Below the pieces are notes generated by a model. That model searched no databases and had not been told where the DNA came from. It saw nothing but the letters and a program-made list of their open reading frames with translations. Positions 25,590 through 35,259 of a stretch of DNA of 64,000 bases are shown piece by piece. The translations under genes were made by a program, and so were the position numbers. Positions within the stretch are counted from its first letter, which is position 1. Every line of letters starts with the position of its first letter. The stretch is from the NCBI RefSeq assembly GCF_002754195.1, contig NZ_PEEU01000001.1, positions 4,030,001 to 4,094,000 of the forward strand, given 5' to 3'. The DNA is from Flavobacterium sp. 9. GTDB lineage: Bacteria; Bacteroidota; Bacteroidia; Flavobacteriales; Flavobacteriaceae.

Positions 25590-27191
25590 ATGAAAAACTT
25601 TGCCCAACTCATAAAAACCCTTGACAGTTCGAATAAAACGAACGTAAAAGTAGATGCTCTGACGACGTATTTTAAAAATGCATCGCCGGAAGATAAAGTA
25701 TGGACAATTGCAATTTTATCACATCGACGTCCGCCAAGACCTGTCAATACTACTTTATTAAGAATTTGGGCAAATGAGTTAGCGAATATTCCGTTATGGC
25801 TTTTTGAAGAAAGTTATCATATTGTGGGAGATTTGGCCGAAACCATTGCTTTGATTATTCCAACTACAAAAGAACATTCGGATAAAAGTTTAACTGAATA
25901 TCTACAGGAAATTATCGCTTTAAAAAAGAAATCAGATCCTGAGAAAAAAGAATATTTACATGAAAATTGGTTAGCGCTTAATTATTACGAACGCTTTGTT
26001 TTTACCAAATTAATTACCGGAAGTTTAAGAATCGGCGTAAGCCAAAAATTAATGACGCGCGCCTTATCAAAAGCAGAAAATGTGGATGAAGATACTTTGG
26101 CTTATAAATTAATGGGAAACTGGGATCCGAACACTATTACTTTTCAGGAATTAATTTTGGATGAAAAAAGCAGCGATTATCTATCAAAACCGTATCCGTT
26201 TTATTTGGCATATCCAATTGAAGGCGAAGTAGAAAATTTAGGAAATCCCGAAGATTGGTCAGTAGAACATAAATGGGACGGAATTAGGTCACAAACCATC
26301 ATCCGCGAAAGCGAAATTTATGTTTGGTCGAGAGGAGAAGAATTAGTAACGGATAAATATCCTGAGTTTAAATCTTTAGTGGGAATTATTCCAAATGGAA
26401 CCGTTATCGATGCTGAGATTCTGGCTTTTCCTGAAGGTGAAATAGGAACCTTTAATGATTTACAAGCCAGAATTGGTCGTAAAACTATTTCTGCATCTTT
26501 GTTAGAAAAAGTTCCCGTAATTTTAAAAGCGTATGATATTCTGGAATGGGAAGGGAAAGATATTCGGAATTTACCTTATGTAGAGCGCCGATTGTTATTA
26601 GAACAATTATACAATTCGATAAAAGATAAAACGGCTCATTTTCAGTTATCAGAAAGAATTTTGCTCCATTCCTGGGAAGATGTAACGAACGAAAGAATGC
26701 GTGCCCGCGAAATGAAAAGTGAAGGTTTGATGATAAAGCGCAACAATTCAGCTTATCAGGTAGGAAGAAAAAAAGGCGATTGGTGGAAATGGAAAATAGA
26801 ACCACTTGTAATTGATGCTGTTTTAACTTATGCTATGCGAGGTCACGGACGACGTTCGAATCTTTTTACCGATTATACTTTTGCACTTTGGCAAACCAAT
26901 GAAAAAGGCGAACGAGAACTCGTCACTTTCGCGAAAGCATATTCCGGTTTAACCGATGCCGAATTCAGAAAAGTTGATGATTTTATAAAGAAGAATACTT
27001 TAGAAAGATTTGGTCCCGTAAGAAGCGTAACACCACAATTGGTTTTCGAAATTGGTTTTGAAGGCATTGCACTTTCAAAAAGACACAAAAGTGGCATTGC
27101 AACACGATTTCCGAGAATTTTAAGATGGAGACAAGACAAAAAAATAGACGAAGCTAATTCTATAGAAGATTTAAAAAATATGATTTCATGA
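25590..27191 (+). CDS. ATP-dependent DNA ligase of the ligase-associated cassette
   Basis: A 533-residue ATP-dependent ligase. The nucleotidyl-transfer lysine K228 lies in 'VEHKWDGIRSQ'; further motifs are 'VWSRGEE', 'TVIDAEILAF', 'SEGLMIKRNNSAY' and 'WWKWKIEPL'. The N-terminal 200 residues form the helical DNA-binding domain of the LigB/archaeal-eukaryal type. The housekeeping NAD ligase is not in this window. Gene order with exonuclease, helicase and PdeM indicates a specialised repair role. Confidence 0.95.
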   Translation: MKNFAQLIKTLDSSNKTNVKVDALTTYFKNASPEDKVWTIAILSHRRPPRPVNTTLLRIWANELANIPLWLFEESYHIVGDLAETIALIIPTTKEHSDKSLTEYLQEIIALKKKSDPEKKEYLHENWLALNYYERFVFTKLITGSLRIGVSQKLMTRALSKAENVDEDTLAYKLMGNWDPNTITFQELILDEKSSDYLSKPYPFYLAYPIEGEVENLGNPEDWSVEHKWDGIRSQTIIRESEIYVWSRGEELVTDKYPEFKSLVGIIPNGTVIDAEILAFPEGEIGTFNDLQARIGRKTISASLLEKVPVILKAYDILEWEGKDIRNLPYVERRLLLEQLYNSIKDKTAHFQLSERILLHSWEDVTNERMRAREMKSEGLMIKRNNSAYQVGRKKGDWWKWKIEPLVIDAVLTYAMRGHGRRSNLFTDYTFALWQTNEKGERELVTFAKAYSGLTDAEFRKVDDFIKKNTLERFGPVRSVTPQLVFEIGFEGIALSKRHKSGIATRFPRILRWRQDKKIDEANSIEDLKNMIS

Positions 27192-27285
27192 AAGGTTCAA
27201 AGGGACAAAGCAACAAAGTTTCAAAGAAAAAACTTTAGAAAACAGCTAAACTTTGTCCCTCTGAGCCTTTGCAACTTTGAACCTT
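27192..27285. repeat. Nested inverted repeats between ligase and helicase genes
   Basis: AAGGTTCAAAG (27192-27202) pairs with CTTTGAACCTT (27275-27285), and AGGGACAAAG (27201-27210) pairs with CTTTGTCCCT (27251-27260). Together they fill the 102-nt gap up to the helicase ATG at 27294. Confidence 0.8.
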
Positions 27286-27293
27286 ATAAAAAA

Positions 27294-29756
27294 ATGAACA
27301 GAGACGAACTATATACCATTGCAGAAAACTGGTTTCACGATCAGGGTTGGAAAGCATTTCCTTTTCAAACTCAGACCTGGACTGCTTTTCTACAAGGTAA
27401 AAACGGTTTGTTAAACGCTCCAACCGGAAGTGGGAAAACCTATGCCTTATGGTTTCCGATCGTTCTCGATTATATTAAAAAAAATCCCGATTATAAAACG
27501 AAGCACAAACCTGGATTAAAAGCAATCTGGATTACGCCCTTGCGCGCACTTTCGGTTGAAATAAAACAAGCTGCTGAAAGAATTGTTCAAGATTTAGATA
27601 CGCAAATGACCGTTGGAATTCGGTCGGGAGATACTTCGCAAAGCGAAAGAGTAAAGCAAAGCAAAAAAATGCCGGATTTACTAATAACAACTCCAGAAAG
27701 TTTACAATTGCTTTTAGCATCAAAAGAATTCGCCAAAACCTTTGCCAATTGTTCTGCGATTGTAGTTGACGAATGGCATGAATTATTAGGTACAAAACGC
27801 GGCGTACAAATGGAACTTGCTTTGTCCAGATTAAAAACCGTAGCGCCAAAAATGCGTATTTGGGGAATTTCAGCAACAATAGGAAATCTCGAATTAGCGC
27901 AACAAGTTTTACTAGGATTAAATTCTGAAGCGTATCAAAATTCGGTTTTAATAAAAGCGAATATCAATAAAAAGATAAAAGTACTTTCGATATTGCCCGA
28001 GAAAATGGACAGTTATCCGTGGCGCGGACATATGGGATTACACTTAATTGATGAGGTTGCTAAAATTATAAGAAAGAGTAAAACCACTTTAATTTTTACC
28101 AATGTTCGATCGGCTTGCGAAATGTGGTTTCAAGCCATATTAGAAAAATATCCAGAATTTGCCGGCGATATGGCCATGCATCACGGAAGTATTAGTCGAG
28201 AAACGCGTTTGTGGGTTGAAAATGCGATTAGAAACGAAGATTTAAAGGTAGTAGTTTGTACTTCGAGTTTAGATTTGGGAGTTGATTTTGCGCCTGTTGA
28301 AACCATTATTCAGGTTGGCGGACCAAAAGGTGTGGCGCGTTTTCTGCAAAGAGCAGGACGAAGCGGTCATCAACCCGGAAAAGAAAGTGTTATTTATTTT
28401 CTTGCAACGCATGCAATTGAACTTATAGAAGCGTCGGCGCTTAAAAAAGCAGTTGAAAAAACGATTGTCGAAGACCGAATTCCGTATCTAAACAGTTGGG
28501 ATGTTTTGGTACAATATCTAAATACTTTGGCAGTTTCTGACGGATTTTTTCCTGATGAAATTTTTGAAGAAGTGAGACAAACATTCTGCTATCAAAATAT
28601 CACAAAGGAAAACTGGAACTGGATTCTGAATTTCATTACCAACGGAAGTCAGAGTTTACAAGCGTACGACGAATTCAAAAAAGTGGAGATTGAAGAAGAC
28701 GGACGTTTTAAAATCAATAGTAGATTAATTGCCATGCATCATCGAATGCAAATTGGGACAATCGTGGGCGATGCATCTTTGAACGTTAAGTTTTTAAGCG
28801 GAGGCTATATTGGTTCTATTGAAGAATGGTTTGCCTCAAAATTAAAACCCGGCGATGTTTTTACTTTTGCCGGAAAAAGACTTGAACTTTTCCGTGTTAA
28901 AAACATGCAGGTTTTGGTTCGAAAAGCCGATCCTAAAAAAGCTTCAAAAGTAGTAAGTTGGATGGGCGGTCGTATGGCTTTGTCTGTGCAAATGAGCGAA
29001 TTGCTTCGGGAAGAATTATATGCTGCAAATACAGATAATTTAACTCCGGAATTAAAAGCCTTAAAACCTATTTTTGATCGACAACGCAAAGAAAGCATTG
29101 TTCCTGATACCAACGAATTTTTAATAGAAACCTTTAAAACCAGAGAAGGATTTCATGCCGTATTTTATCCTTTCGAAGGTCGGTTTGTGCATGAAGCTTT
29201 GGCCAGTATACTTTCGTATCGCATTAGTTTGCTTTCGCCAATTACTTTTTCTCTGGCGTATAATGATTACGGATTTGAATTACTTTCGGATCAGGAAATT
29301 GATATGCAGGCAGTTTTTGATAATGACTTATTTTCATCAGAATATATTCATCATGATTTGCAAAAAAGCTTAAATTCGACCGAAATGGCTCGAAGAAAAT
29401 TCAGAGATATTGCTGTAATTGCCGGATTAGTTTTTACAGGAATGCCGGGAAAACCTGTTAAAACGAAACATTTGCAAAGTGGTTCGCAATTGCTTTTTGA
29501 AGTTTTTAGAGATTATGAACCTGATAATCTATTATTGCAACAAGCTTATATAGAAACATTTGAACATCAATTGGAAGAAGGTCGTTTGCTTCAGGCATTA
29601 GAACGAATTAACAGCCAGACAATTGTATGGAAACAATGCAAAAAACCAACGCCATTCAGTTTTCCTATAATTACAGATCGATTAAGAGAAAAATTGTCTA
29701 GCGAAACTTTGCAGGAAAGAATCAAAAAAATGACTGCAAGTTATATGAAAGTCTAA
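27294..29756 (+). CDS. Ligase-associated DEXH-box helicase (Lhr family)
   Basis: 820 residues with superfamily 2 helicase motifs: 'NAPTGSGKTYALWFP' (Walker A), 'VDEWHEL' (DEXH), 'SATIGN' (motif III) and 'QRAGRSGHQPGK' (motif VI). The large C-terminal part ('YIGSIEEWFASKLKPGDVF') is the Lhr-like extension. It would unwind or translocate on DNA during end repair with the neighbouring exonuclease, ligase and phosphoesterase. It is followed 8 nt later by pdeM, so those two are tightly coupled. Confidence 0.94.
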   Translation: MNRDELYTIAENWFHDQGWKAFPFQTQTWTAFLQGKNGLLNAPTGSGKTYALWFPIVLDYIKKNPDYKTKHKPGLKAIWITPLRALSVEIKQAAERIVQDLDTQMTVGIRSGDTSQSERVKQSKKMPDLLITTPESLQLLLASKEFAKTFANCSAIVVDEWHELLGTKRGVQMELALSRLKTVAPKMRIWGISATIGNLELAQQVLLGLNSEAYQNSVLIKANINKKIKVLSILPEKMDSYPWRGHMGLHLIDEVAKIIRKSKTTLIFTNVRSACEMWFQAILEKYPEFAGDMAMHHGSISRETRLWVENAIRNEDLKVVVCTSSLDLGVDFAPVETIIQVGGPKGVARFLQRAGRSGHQPGKESVIYFLATHAIELIEASALKKAVEKTIVEDRIPYLNSWDVLVQYLNTLAVSDGFFPDEIFEEVRQTFCYQNITKENWNWILNFITNGSQSLQAYDEFKKVEIEEDGRFKINSRLIAMHHRMQIGTIVGDASLNVKFLSGGYIGSIEEWFASKLKPGDVFTFAGKRLELFRVKNMQVLVRKADPKKASKVVSWMGGRMALSVQMSELLREELYAANTDNLTPELKALKPIFDRQRKESIVPDTNEFLIETFKTREGFHAVFYPFEGRFVHEALASILSYRISLLSPITFSLAYNDYGFELLSDQEIDMQAVFDNDLFSSEYIHHDLQKSLNSTEMARRKFRDIAVIAGLVFTGMPGKPVKTKHLQSGSQLLFEVFRDYEPDNLLLQQAYIETFEHQLEEGRLLQALERINSQTIVWKQCKKPTPFSFPIITDRLREKLSSETLQERIKKMTASYMKV

Positions 29757-29764
29757 AAAGAAAT

Positions 29765-30400
29765 ATGAAAATAGTCATCAATAATCAAATATTTACATTG
29801 CATCAATCCGGAGCTGTATTTTGGGAAGAAAAGAAGATTCTTTTAATTTCTGATGTGCATTTAGGAAAAGTTGCGCATTTTAGAAAACACGGAATCGGAA
29901 TTCCGAAAGATGCTATTTTTGAAAATTTTACCCGTTTAAACGCCGTTTTAGAATTGTTCAATGCCGAAACGATTGTTTTCTTAGGAGATTTATTTCACAG
30001 TAAAATCAATAACGAATGGGATTTATTTGTAGAATGGACCCAACAACATTCGCAAAAGATTATTTTGGTTGAAGGAAATCATGATATTATTTCTAAAGAA
30101 TTTTACGCTGATTTGAATATTGAAATTTACAGTGAATTGATAATCGATAATTTTTTACTGACGCATTATCCAACAGAAGAAGAAAATCTTTTTAATTTTT
30201 GCGGACATCTTCATCCCGGAATAAAATTAAAAGGATTAGGAAGGCAATTTTTAAGTTTGTCTTGTTTTTTTAGAAAACCGAAGCAATTGATTTTTCCTTC
30301 GTTTGGAGAATTTACCGGCAATTCATACTTAATTCCAACAGAAAATGACAAAGTCTACGCCATTACAAAAGAAGAAGTAATTGAAGTTAATGTAAATTAA
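29765..30400 (+). CDS. pdeM: Ligase-associated DNA damage response endonuclease PdeM
   Basis: A 211-residue calcineurin-like metallophosphoesterase. The metal-binding motifs appear in order: 'ISDVHLGKVAHFRKHG' (D30, H32), 'FLGDLFHS', 'VEGNHDII' and 'CGHLHPG'. This is the fourth component of the ligase-associated cassette and would act as a DNA phosphoesterase or endonuclease. Its stop codon overlaps the end of the convergent apaG gene by 4 nt, with no separate terminator. Confidence 0.93.
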   Translation: MKIVINNQIFTLHQSGAVFWEEKKILLISDVHLGKVAHFRKHGIGIPKDAIFENFTRLNAVLELFNAETIVFLGDLFHSKINNEWDLFVEWTQQHSQKIILVEGNHDIISKEFYADLNIEIYSELIIDNFLLTHYPTEEENLFNFCGHLHPGIKLKGLGRQFLSLSCFFRKPKQLIFPSFGEFTGNSYLIPTENDKVYAITKEEVIEVNVN

Positions 30401-30783
30401 TTTAAAGCAAACGGAGCACACATTCTAAAAGTAGGAACAATAACTTTGAATGTTTTTGTAGTAGTAAAATTGATCATATTAAAATGACCTTTCATAGCGC
30501 CATAAGGCGATGATAGTAAGCAACCAGAGCTATAAGTGTGATTTTCTCCCGGTTTTAAAACAGGTTTTTTTCCAATAACGCCTTCTCCGTCAACAACTTC
30601 TAAATCATTTAGAGAGTCAAAAATTTCCCAGTGACGAGACGTTAACTGAACAGAATCTTTACTGTGATTTTCGATTGTAACGACATAACTAAAGGCAAAA
30701 TGAATCTTGTAGTTTTTGAAGTAAGTACCTTCAAAACTAGTCAAAACAGATATTTTTATGCCTCTTGTAATTTGAGAAACCAT
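30397..30783 (-). CDS. apaG: ApaG-domain protein
   Basis: A 128-residue all-beta protein with the ApaG core 'FAFSYVVTIENHSKDSVQL', 'LTSRHWEIFDS', 'GEGVIGKKPVLKPGENHTY' and 'PYGAMKGHF'. In enterobacteria ApaG is linked to Co/Mg resistance and to ApaH, but its biochemical activity is uncertain; the fold resembles fibronectin type III. It is a single gene whose 3' end overlaps pdeM. Confidence 0.9.
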   Translation of the reverse strand: MVSQITRGIKISVLTSFEGTYFKNYKIHFAFSYVVTIENHSKDSVQLTSRHWEIFDSLNDLEVVDGEGVIGKKPVLKPGENHTYSSGCLLSSPYGAMKGHFNMINFTTTKTFKVIVPTFRMCAPFALN

Positions 30784-30884
30784 ACTAAAGTAGTATATAT
30801 GTGTGCGTTATATGTGCAAATCTACAAAAAAAAATCATTCCGCCCGAAACCTTAACAATGTTTTAATGAATGATGAACAATGTT

Positions 30885-32147
30885 TTAATTTATGATGTTT
30901 ATTGAGTTTGCATTTCCTTTTCCGATAACTCTTTGATAGCGATCAGACGTTTCTTTGTAATAAACTAATATGGTGTACTCATTCTCGGTTTGATAAAAAT
31001 TTCCATCAATAGCATTTTCATTGTCAATGACACCTTTTTTATCTGCAATTGTGTATTGAAAATTAGTAAAACCCTGCTTAATCATAACGGCTTTTTCAAA
31101 AAGTCCTTTTTCTGCATTATAGTCCATTTTGTATTCTGGCGAAAGGCTGTAATTATTAAACATTCCTGTAATATAAATGTCTTTGGTTGAAGATCTAAAA
31201 AGGGGAGCAGAAAGACTAAAATAAACCCAGGCATAATCAGCTTCAATTTCATTATTCGAAGCATTTATATTTTTCACAACAAAATTCCCATTTACATCCT
31301 GATTTAAAGTATAAATCTGATTGGCACGCGCTAAATTTGTGTACAAATATGAGTTGTATATGTCATTATTCGCACCAACTCTTGCAACATTATTACTTCC
31401 TGCGCGAATGTCTTTGTTCTCAAAATACAAGAACTCATTTCCGCCCCAAAATTGAGTTTCCTTATTATATTTATACACCAGTTGATTTCCGATTGTGTAT
31501 TGTGGAGGAATATTTTTTATAGCAGTATTGAAATTTCCGTTTTGTAATAAAAGAATTTTTACGTTTTGCAATGGAGTCTGAAATACAATATCATTTGATA
31601 AAACTGCAAAATCCAAGTTTTGTTTATAATCTATATTAGTAACATCGCGGCTTCTTTTTACGTGAGCCGTAACGGTAGAATGATCTTCGTACAAAATGAA
31701 TTTTCTCGAAAAAACAACTTCTCTGTCTTCGTTAAGAATCTTCAGAATATAGTTTCCTGAAATACGCAACTGACTTGTAAACTGATTTGGAAAAGGAAGT
31801 CGATAATGAGAATAAACCTGAAGCGTGTTGAATGAATTTACATAATCTGTAATTCGTTGATTATCGAAACCACTTATATAATCCGTTTTTGGAATATCAG
31901 TTGGAATCCAGTTGTAATCACAATGCACGACTTCAAAATAATAATTGGCTTCATTGCCAAATAAATCATCAAATTGAAATTGAAATGTATCGCCTAATTG
32001 AAATATAGGAACAACATTATTACCATTCTGAACAAATGAAACGGTTTTGATATTATAAGGAGGAACTACTTCTGTTTGTACTTCTTGAGCTGTCGCCGAA
32101 GCAAAAATGAAAAGTAAGAGGAGATTTCTAAATAAAAATTTTGGCAT
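30885..32147 (-). CDS. Type IX secretion system plug protein (DUF5103)
   Basis: 420 residues from the ATG at 32147, which opens a signal peptide (MPKFLFRNLLLLFIFASATA); an upstream in-frame start would add 19 residues before the signal and is unlikely. Family markers include 'NYYFEVVHCDYNWIPTDIPK', 'TDYISGFDNQRITDYVNSFN' and 'YITGMFNNY'. In Flavobacterium johnsoniae the DUF5103 protein is the Plug that seals the SprA translocon of the type IX secretion system at the periplasmic side. No other T9SS genes are nearby, which is normal as they are scattered in this phylum. Confidence 0.85.
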   Translation of the reverse strand: MPKFLFRNLLLLFIFASATAQEVQTEVVPPYNIKTVSFVQNGNNVVPIFQLGDTFQFQFDDLFGNEANYYFEVVHCDYNWIPTDIPKTDYISGFDNQRITDYVNSFNTLQVYSHYRLPFPNQFTSQLRISGNYILKILNEDREVVFSRKFILYEDHSTVTAHVKRSRDVTNIDYKQNLDFAVLSNDIVFQTPLQNVKILLLQNGNFNTAIKNIPPQYTIGNQLVYKYNKETQFWGGNEFLYFENKDIRAGSNNVARVGANNDIYNSYLYTNLARANQIYTLNQDVNGNFVVKNINASNNEIEADYAWVYFSLSAPLFRSSTKDIYITGMFNNYSLSPEYKMDYNAEKGLFEKAVMIKQGFTNFQYTIADKKGVIDNENAIDGNFYQTENEYTILVYYKETSDRYQRVIGKGNANSINIIN

Positions 32148-32228
32148 CTTATTACGTTGTAAGATTGTAAATATAACAATTTTATATAACGAATATGATG
32201 CCAATCTATTGGTTTTGAAAACAAGTTA

Positions 32229-35138
32229 TTAAGAACCCAAAATGTATTCTAAATTAACTTCGATTTCATCATTAATGTAACTTTCTTCTAAAAGTGAATC
32301 AGATAGAAGCTTTTTGTTTTCCTGTAATTTGATAATTTTTTCTTCCACCGTATTTTTAGAAATGAACCTAACAACGTTTACTTTGTTAAGTTGCCCAATT
32401 CTGTGCGCTCTACCAACACCTTGCTTTTCAGCAAAAGGATTCCACCACGGATCGAGGAACAAAACATAAGAAGCTTTGGTAATATTCAATCCAACTCCAC
32501 CAGCTTTTAGCGAAATAAAAAACAATAAAGGTTCTTCTTTTTCCTGAAATAAATTGACTTGTTGCTCTCTTTTCTTGGCGGGAGTTTCACCTGTAATTTC
32601 GCAAAATCCTATTTTATTTTCTTTACACCAATCCGTATAGAAACTCAAATTGGTAACAAAAGAGCTAAAAATGATCGTTTTTTGTTTCTCTTTTACTAAA
32701 GTTTCCAGATAATTTGTGACTGCAATATATTTTCCAGAATCAATTTCAGATTCCTGATCTACCATTTTTGGATGATTACTCAATTGTCTTAACTTCATCA
32801 AAGTATTGATAATGCTAATTTTATCAGGACCTGAACCATCTGTTTTTAATAGAAAATTACGAGCTTTTGATTTCTCTTTCTCGTATAATTTTTCCTGTTC
32901 AGGATCCATATCGCAATAATAAATCTGTTCAGTCAATTCTGGTAAATCCTTTAAAACCTGTTCTTTGGTTCGCCTTAAAATATAAGGCTGAATAAGATTC
33001 TTTAATTCAGATAAACTATTCTCGTCTTGTTTTTTCTCAATTGGGATTTTAAAATTTTCAGCAAAGAAATTATAACTTCCCAAAATATCCGGATTTATAA
33101 ATTGCATTTGCGACCATAAATCGTCCAGTGAGTTTTCGATAGGCGTACCACTTAAAGCAATTTTATGATTGGTGTTTATTTTATTAATGGCTTTAAAAAT
33201 CTTAGAATCCCTGTTTTTAATATATTGACTTTCGTCTAAAATCAAATAACGGAAATTGTATTTTTCTAAAATTGAAATATCACGATGAATAATACTATAA
33301 CTTGTAAAAATTAAATCTGATGAATCTAATCTACTCGCCAGCAACTTTCTATCATTACCTACGTATTGCATTCGTGAAAAATGCGGTGTAAATTTTGCAG
33401 CTTCATTATACCAGTTAAAAACCAATGAAGACGGTAAAACAATCAGAGTTTTCATAGGTTCTCTTTCGATAGTAGTTTCATTTGCAAACAAATCAAAATT
33501 GGTCGTTTTAGTTGTAAAACCTAATTGTTCTTGTACTGCGACTAAAACCGCCAGAGTTTGTAATGTTTTACCAAGTCCCATATCATCTGCGAGACAAGCG
33601 CCTAAATTTGAGTTGAAATGACCTAAAAGCCATTTTACGCCATCAATTTGATAAGGTCTTAAAGTCGCTTTTAGCAAATCAGAAGAAGTGTATTTGGCTT
33701 CCTGAATTGGATTTACATCGTCTTTGATTTCCGGAATCGCATCTAAAGCCGCAAAATTAGATTTGCGTAAAAGTAGATTCCCATTTTCTGTTTTGGCTAA
33801 TTTTGCAAGCGAACTATATTTGCTGAGCCATTCTAAAGGAATCAAAAAATAGTTTCCGTCAGGCAATAAAAATAATCTTTCTTTGCTTTTTATATTTGGA
33901 ATAATTTCGCTAAAATTGATGGTATAATTTCCAATAGAAATGATGATTTTAATATCAAACCAATCTTCTTTTGTTTCTCCTTTTGAAGTTGTAACCGTAT
34001 GATTTTCTGTAATGATTTCTTTGCTTTCCAGTTTCAGATTTTGGATTATAAACCCTGAATTTTCCAACTCTTCTTTGTGATCAATAACAAATTGAATATT
34101 AGAATAAGGATCGTGAATTTCAGTATCTGAATTCAATCCGAATAATTCGTTTTTGATTTTTATTAAACCAATTTCCAGTAATTTATCTGTATATAAAATT
34201 TCATCAGAACTTCGTTTAAACTGAATTATTTTAGGCTCATTTAGAATGCTGAAATCGACAAATGAATGTGTTTTTTTTGTTTTACTGGCGTCAAATAAAT
34301 AGCCGTTATACTCAAAATAAAGGTTGAGGTAATAACAGTTTTTAAAGAAATCATAAACAGGCTGAATCGTGCACGAAATGATTTTGTCACGACTTTCAAT
34401 TTCAAAACCAGTCGCTTCAATATCGATTTTTTTGGCTATTTCAGGAATGAAATTCTTAAAATAATTGTCAACTAATTTTGAAGGTATTTCGATTGATTTT
34501 TTCTTTAAAAAAGGCGAAAGTTTTTTAGCATTAAGTTCTTTCAAATGTCCTAATTTTTTATCGATAATCAACCAGCCTGGTTCATCCAAAAGAATATCGA
34601 CATTTTTATCCATTGGTAGAAATGTGGTTTCGTCTTCTTTTAAAGATAAAGTATACGTGATGCCTTCAGCATGTTTATCAAATTGAATTTGAGGTTCAAA
34701 TTCTAACGGATTTGTGTCAACTCTCCAACGATAAAAATCCTTTTCGGCACTCATATTAGCAGAGAACGGAAATTGTTCTTTTACAATTAGATTGTAAAAG
34801 GATTCTAAGTTAAATTTTAAATGCTGACGAATCGCAAATTCAATTTTGGAATCTTTTTGTAAATCAGCAATTGTTTTAGCCGATTTGATTTTGGCGCTGA
34901 ATTTCTTGAAAATAAAATCAGGTTTTAAAGAGTCGCAAGCCGTCAGTATTTTTTTTGTATTGGAATCTAAATTTTCAAAAAGAACTCCAAAACTTTCGAG
35001 TACATCTGCACTCGCTTTTTTTTCTAGATATTTAATATCCTCGGTATTTTCAATGATGTAAGCTGTTGGGATATATACATTCAGGTTTTTTTCAAAACTG
35101 ATGTCAAAGCAAAACTGAAATGATTGTGTAGGTTTCAA
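32229..35138 (-). CDS. SNF2-family DEAD/DEAH-box helicase
   Basis: 969 residues. The C-terminal half has a full Swi2/Snf2 ATPase: 'LADDMGLGKTLQTLAVL' (I), 'LILDESQYIKN' (II), 'KIALSGTPIENS' (III), 'SLKAGGVGLNIT' (V) and 'GVGRAHRIGQ' (VI). The N-terminal 450 residues are a long beta-rich region typical of bacterial Snf2 proteins and of unknown function. Bacterial relatives act in remodelling RNA polymerase or DNA-bound proteins, or in DNA repair. It starts directly upstream of a CTTATATGG-type repeat. Confidence 0.93.
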   Translation of the reverse strand: MKPTQSFQFCFDISFEKNLNVYIPTAYIIENTEDIKYLEKKASADVLESFGVLFENLDSNTKKILTACDSLKPDFIFKKFSAKIKSAKTIADLQKDSKIEFAIRQHLKFNLESFYNLIVKEQFPFSANMSAEKDFYRWRVDTNPLEFEPQIQFDKHAEGITYTLSLKEDETTFLPMDKNVDILLDEPGWLIIDKKLGHLKELNAKKLSPFLKKKSIEIPSKLVDNYFKNFIPEIAKKIDIEATGFEIESRDKIISCTIQPVYDFFKNCYYLNLYFEYNGYLFDASKTKKTHSFVDFSILNEPKIIQFKRSSDEILYTDKLLEIGLIKIKNELFGLNSDTEIHDPYSNIQFVIDHKEELENSGFIIQNLKLESKEIITENHTVTTSKGETKEDWFDIKIIISIGNYTINFSEIIPNIKSKERLFLLPDGNYFLIPLEWLSKYSSLAKLAKTENGNLLLRKSNFAALDAIPEIKDDVNPIQEAKYTSSDLLKATLRPYQIDGVKWLLGHFNSNLGACLADDMGLGKTLQTLAVLVAVQEQLGFTTKTTNFDLFANETTIEREPMKTLIVLPSSLVFNWYNEAAKFTPHFSRMQYVGNDRKLLASRLDSSDLIFTSYSIIHRDISILEKYNFRYLILDESQYIKNRDSKIFKAINKINTNHKIALSGTPIENSLDDLWSQMQFINPDILGSYNFFAENFKIPIEKKQDENSLSELKNLIQPYILRRTKEQVLKDLPELTEQIYYCDMDPEQEKLYEKEKSKARNFLLKTDGSGPDKISIINTLMKLRQLSNHPKMVDQESEIDSGKYIAVTNYLETLVKEKQKTIIFSSFVTNLSFYTDWCKENKIGFCEITGETPAKKREQQVNLFQEKEEPLLFFISLKAGGVGLNITKASYVLFLDPWWNPFAEKQGVGRAHRIGQLNKVNVVRFISKNTVEEKIIKLQENKKLLSDSLLEESYINDEIEVNLEYILGS

Positions 35139-35224
35139 AGTTTAGGGATTTGGTTGGCTTATAATTTAGAGATTGGGCAAAAAAAATAAAGAGTTTTCAA
35201 AATATCAATAATTTGAAAACTCTT

Positions 35225-35256
35225 TTAAATGAAATTGTATCACTTATATGGTGAAA
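35225..35256. repeat. Half-copy of the CCATATAAGTGATATAAGTT repeat
   Basis: 'TTAAATGAAATTGTATCACT' continuing into 'TATATGGTG' just before the methyltransferase stop matches the right arm of the element at 38362-38438 with a few changes. No matching left arm is seen; instead a GAGTTTTCAAA/TTTGAAAACTC hairpin lies directly upstream (about 35192-35223). Confidence 0.65.
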
Positions 35257-35259
35257 GAA

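Noticed and set aside
24353..30400. Novel DNA defence island
   Set aside because: The four genes match the known ligase-associated repair cassette and no defence-type partners are nearby.
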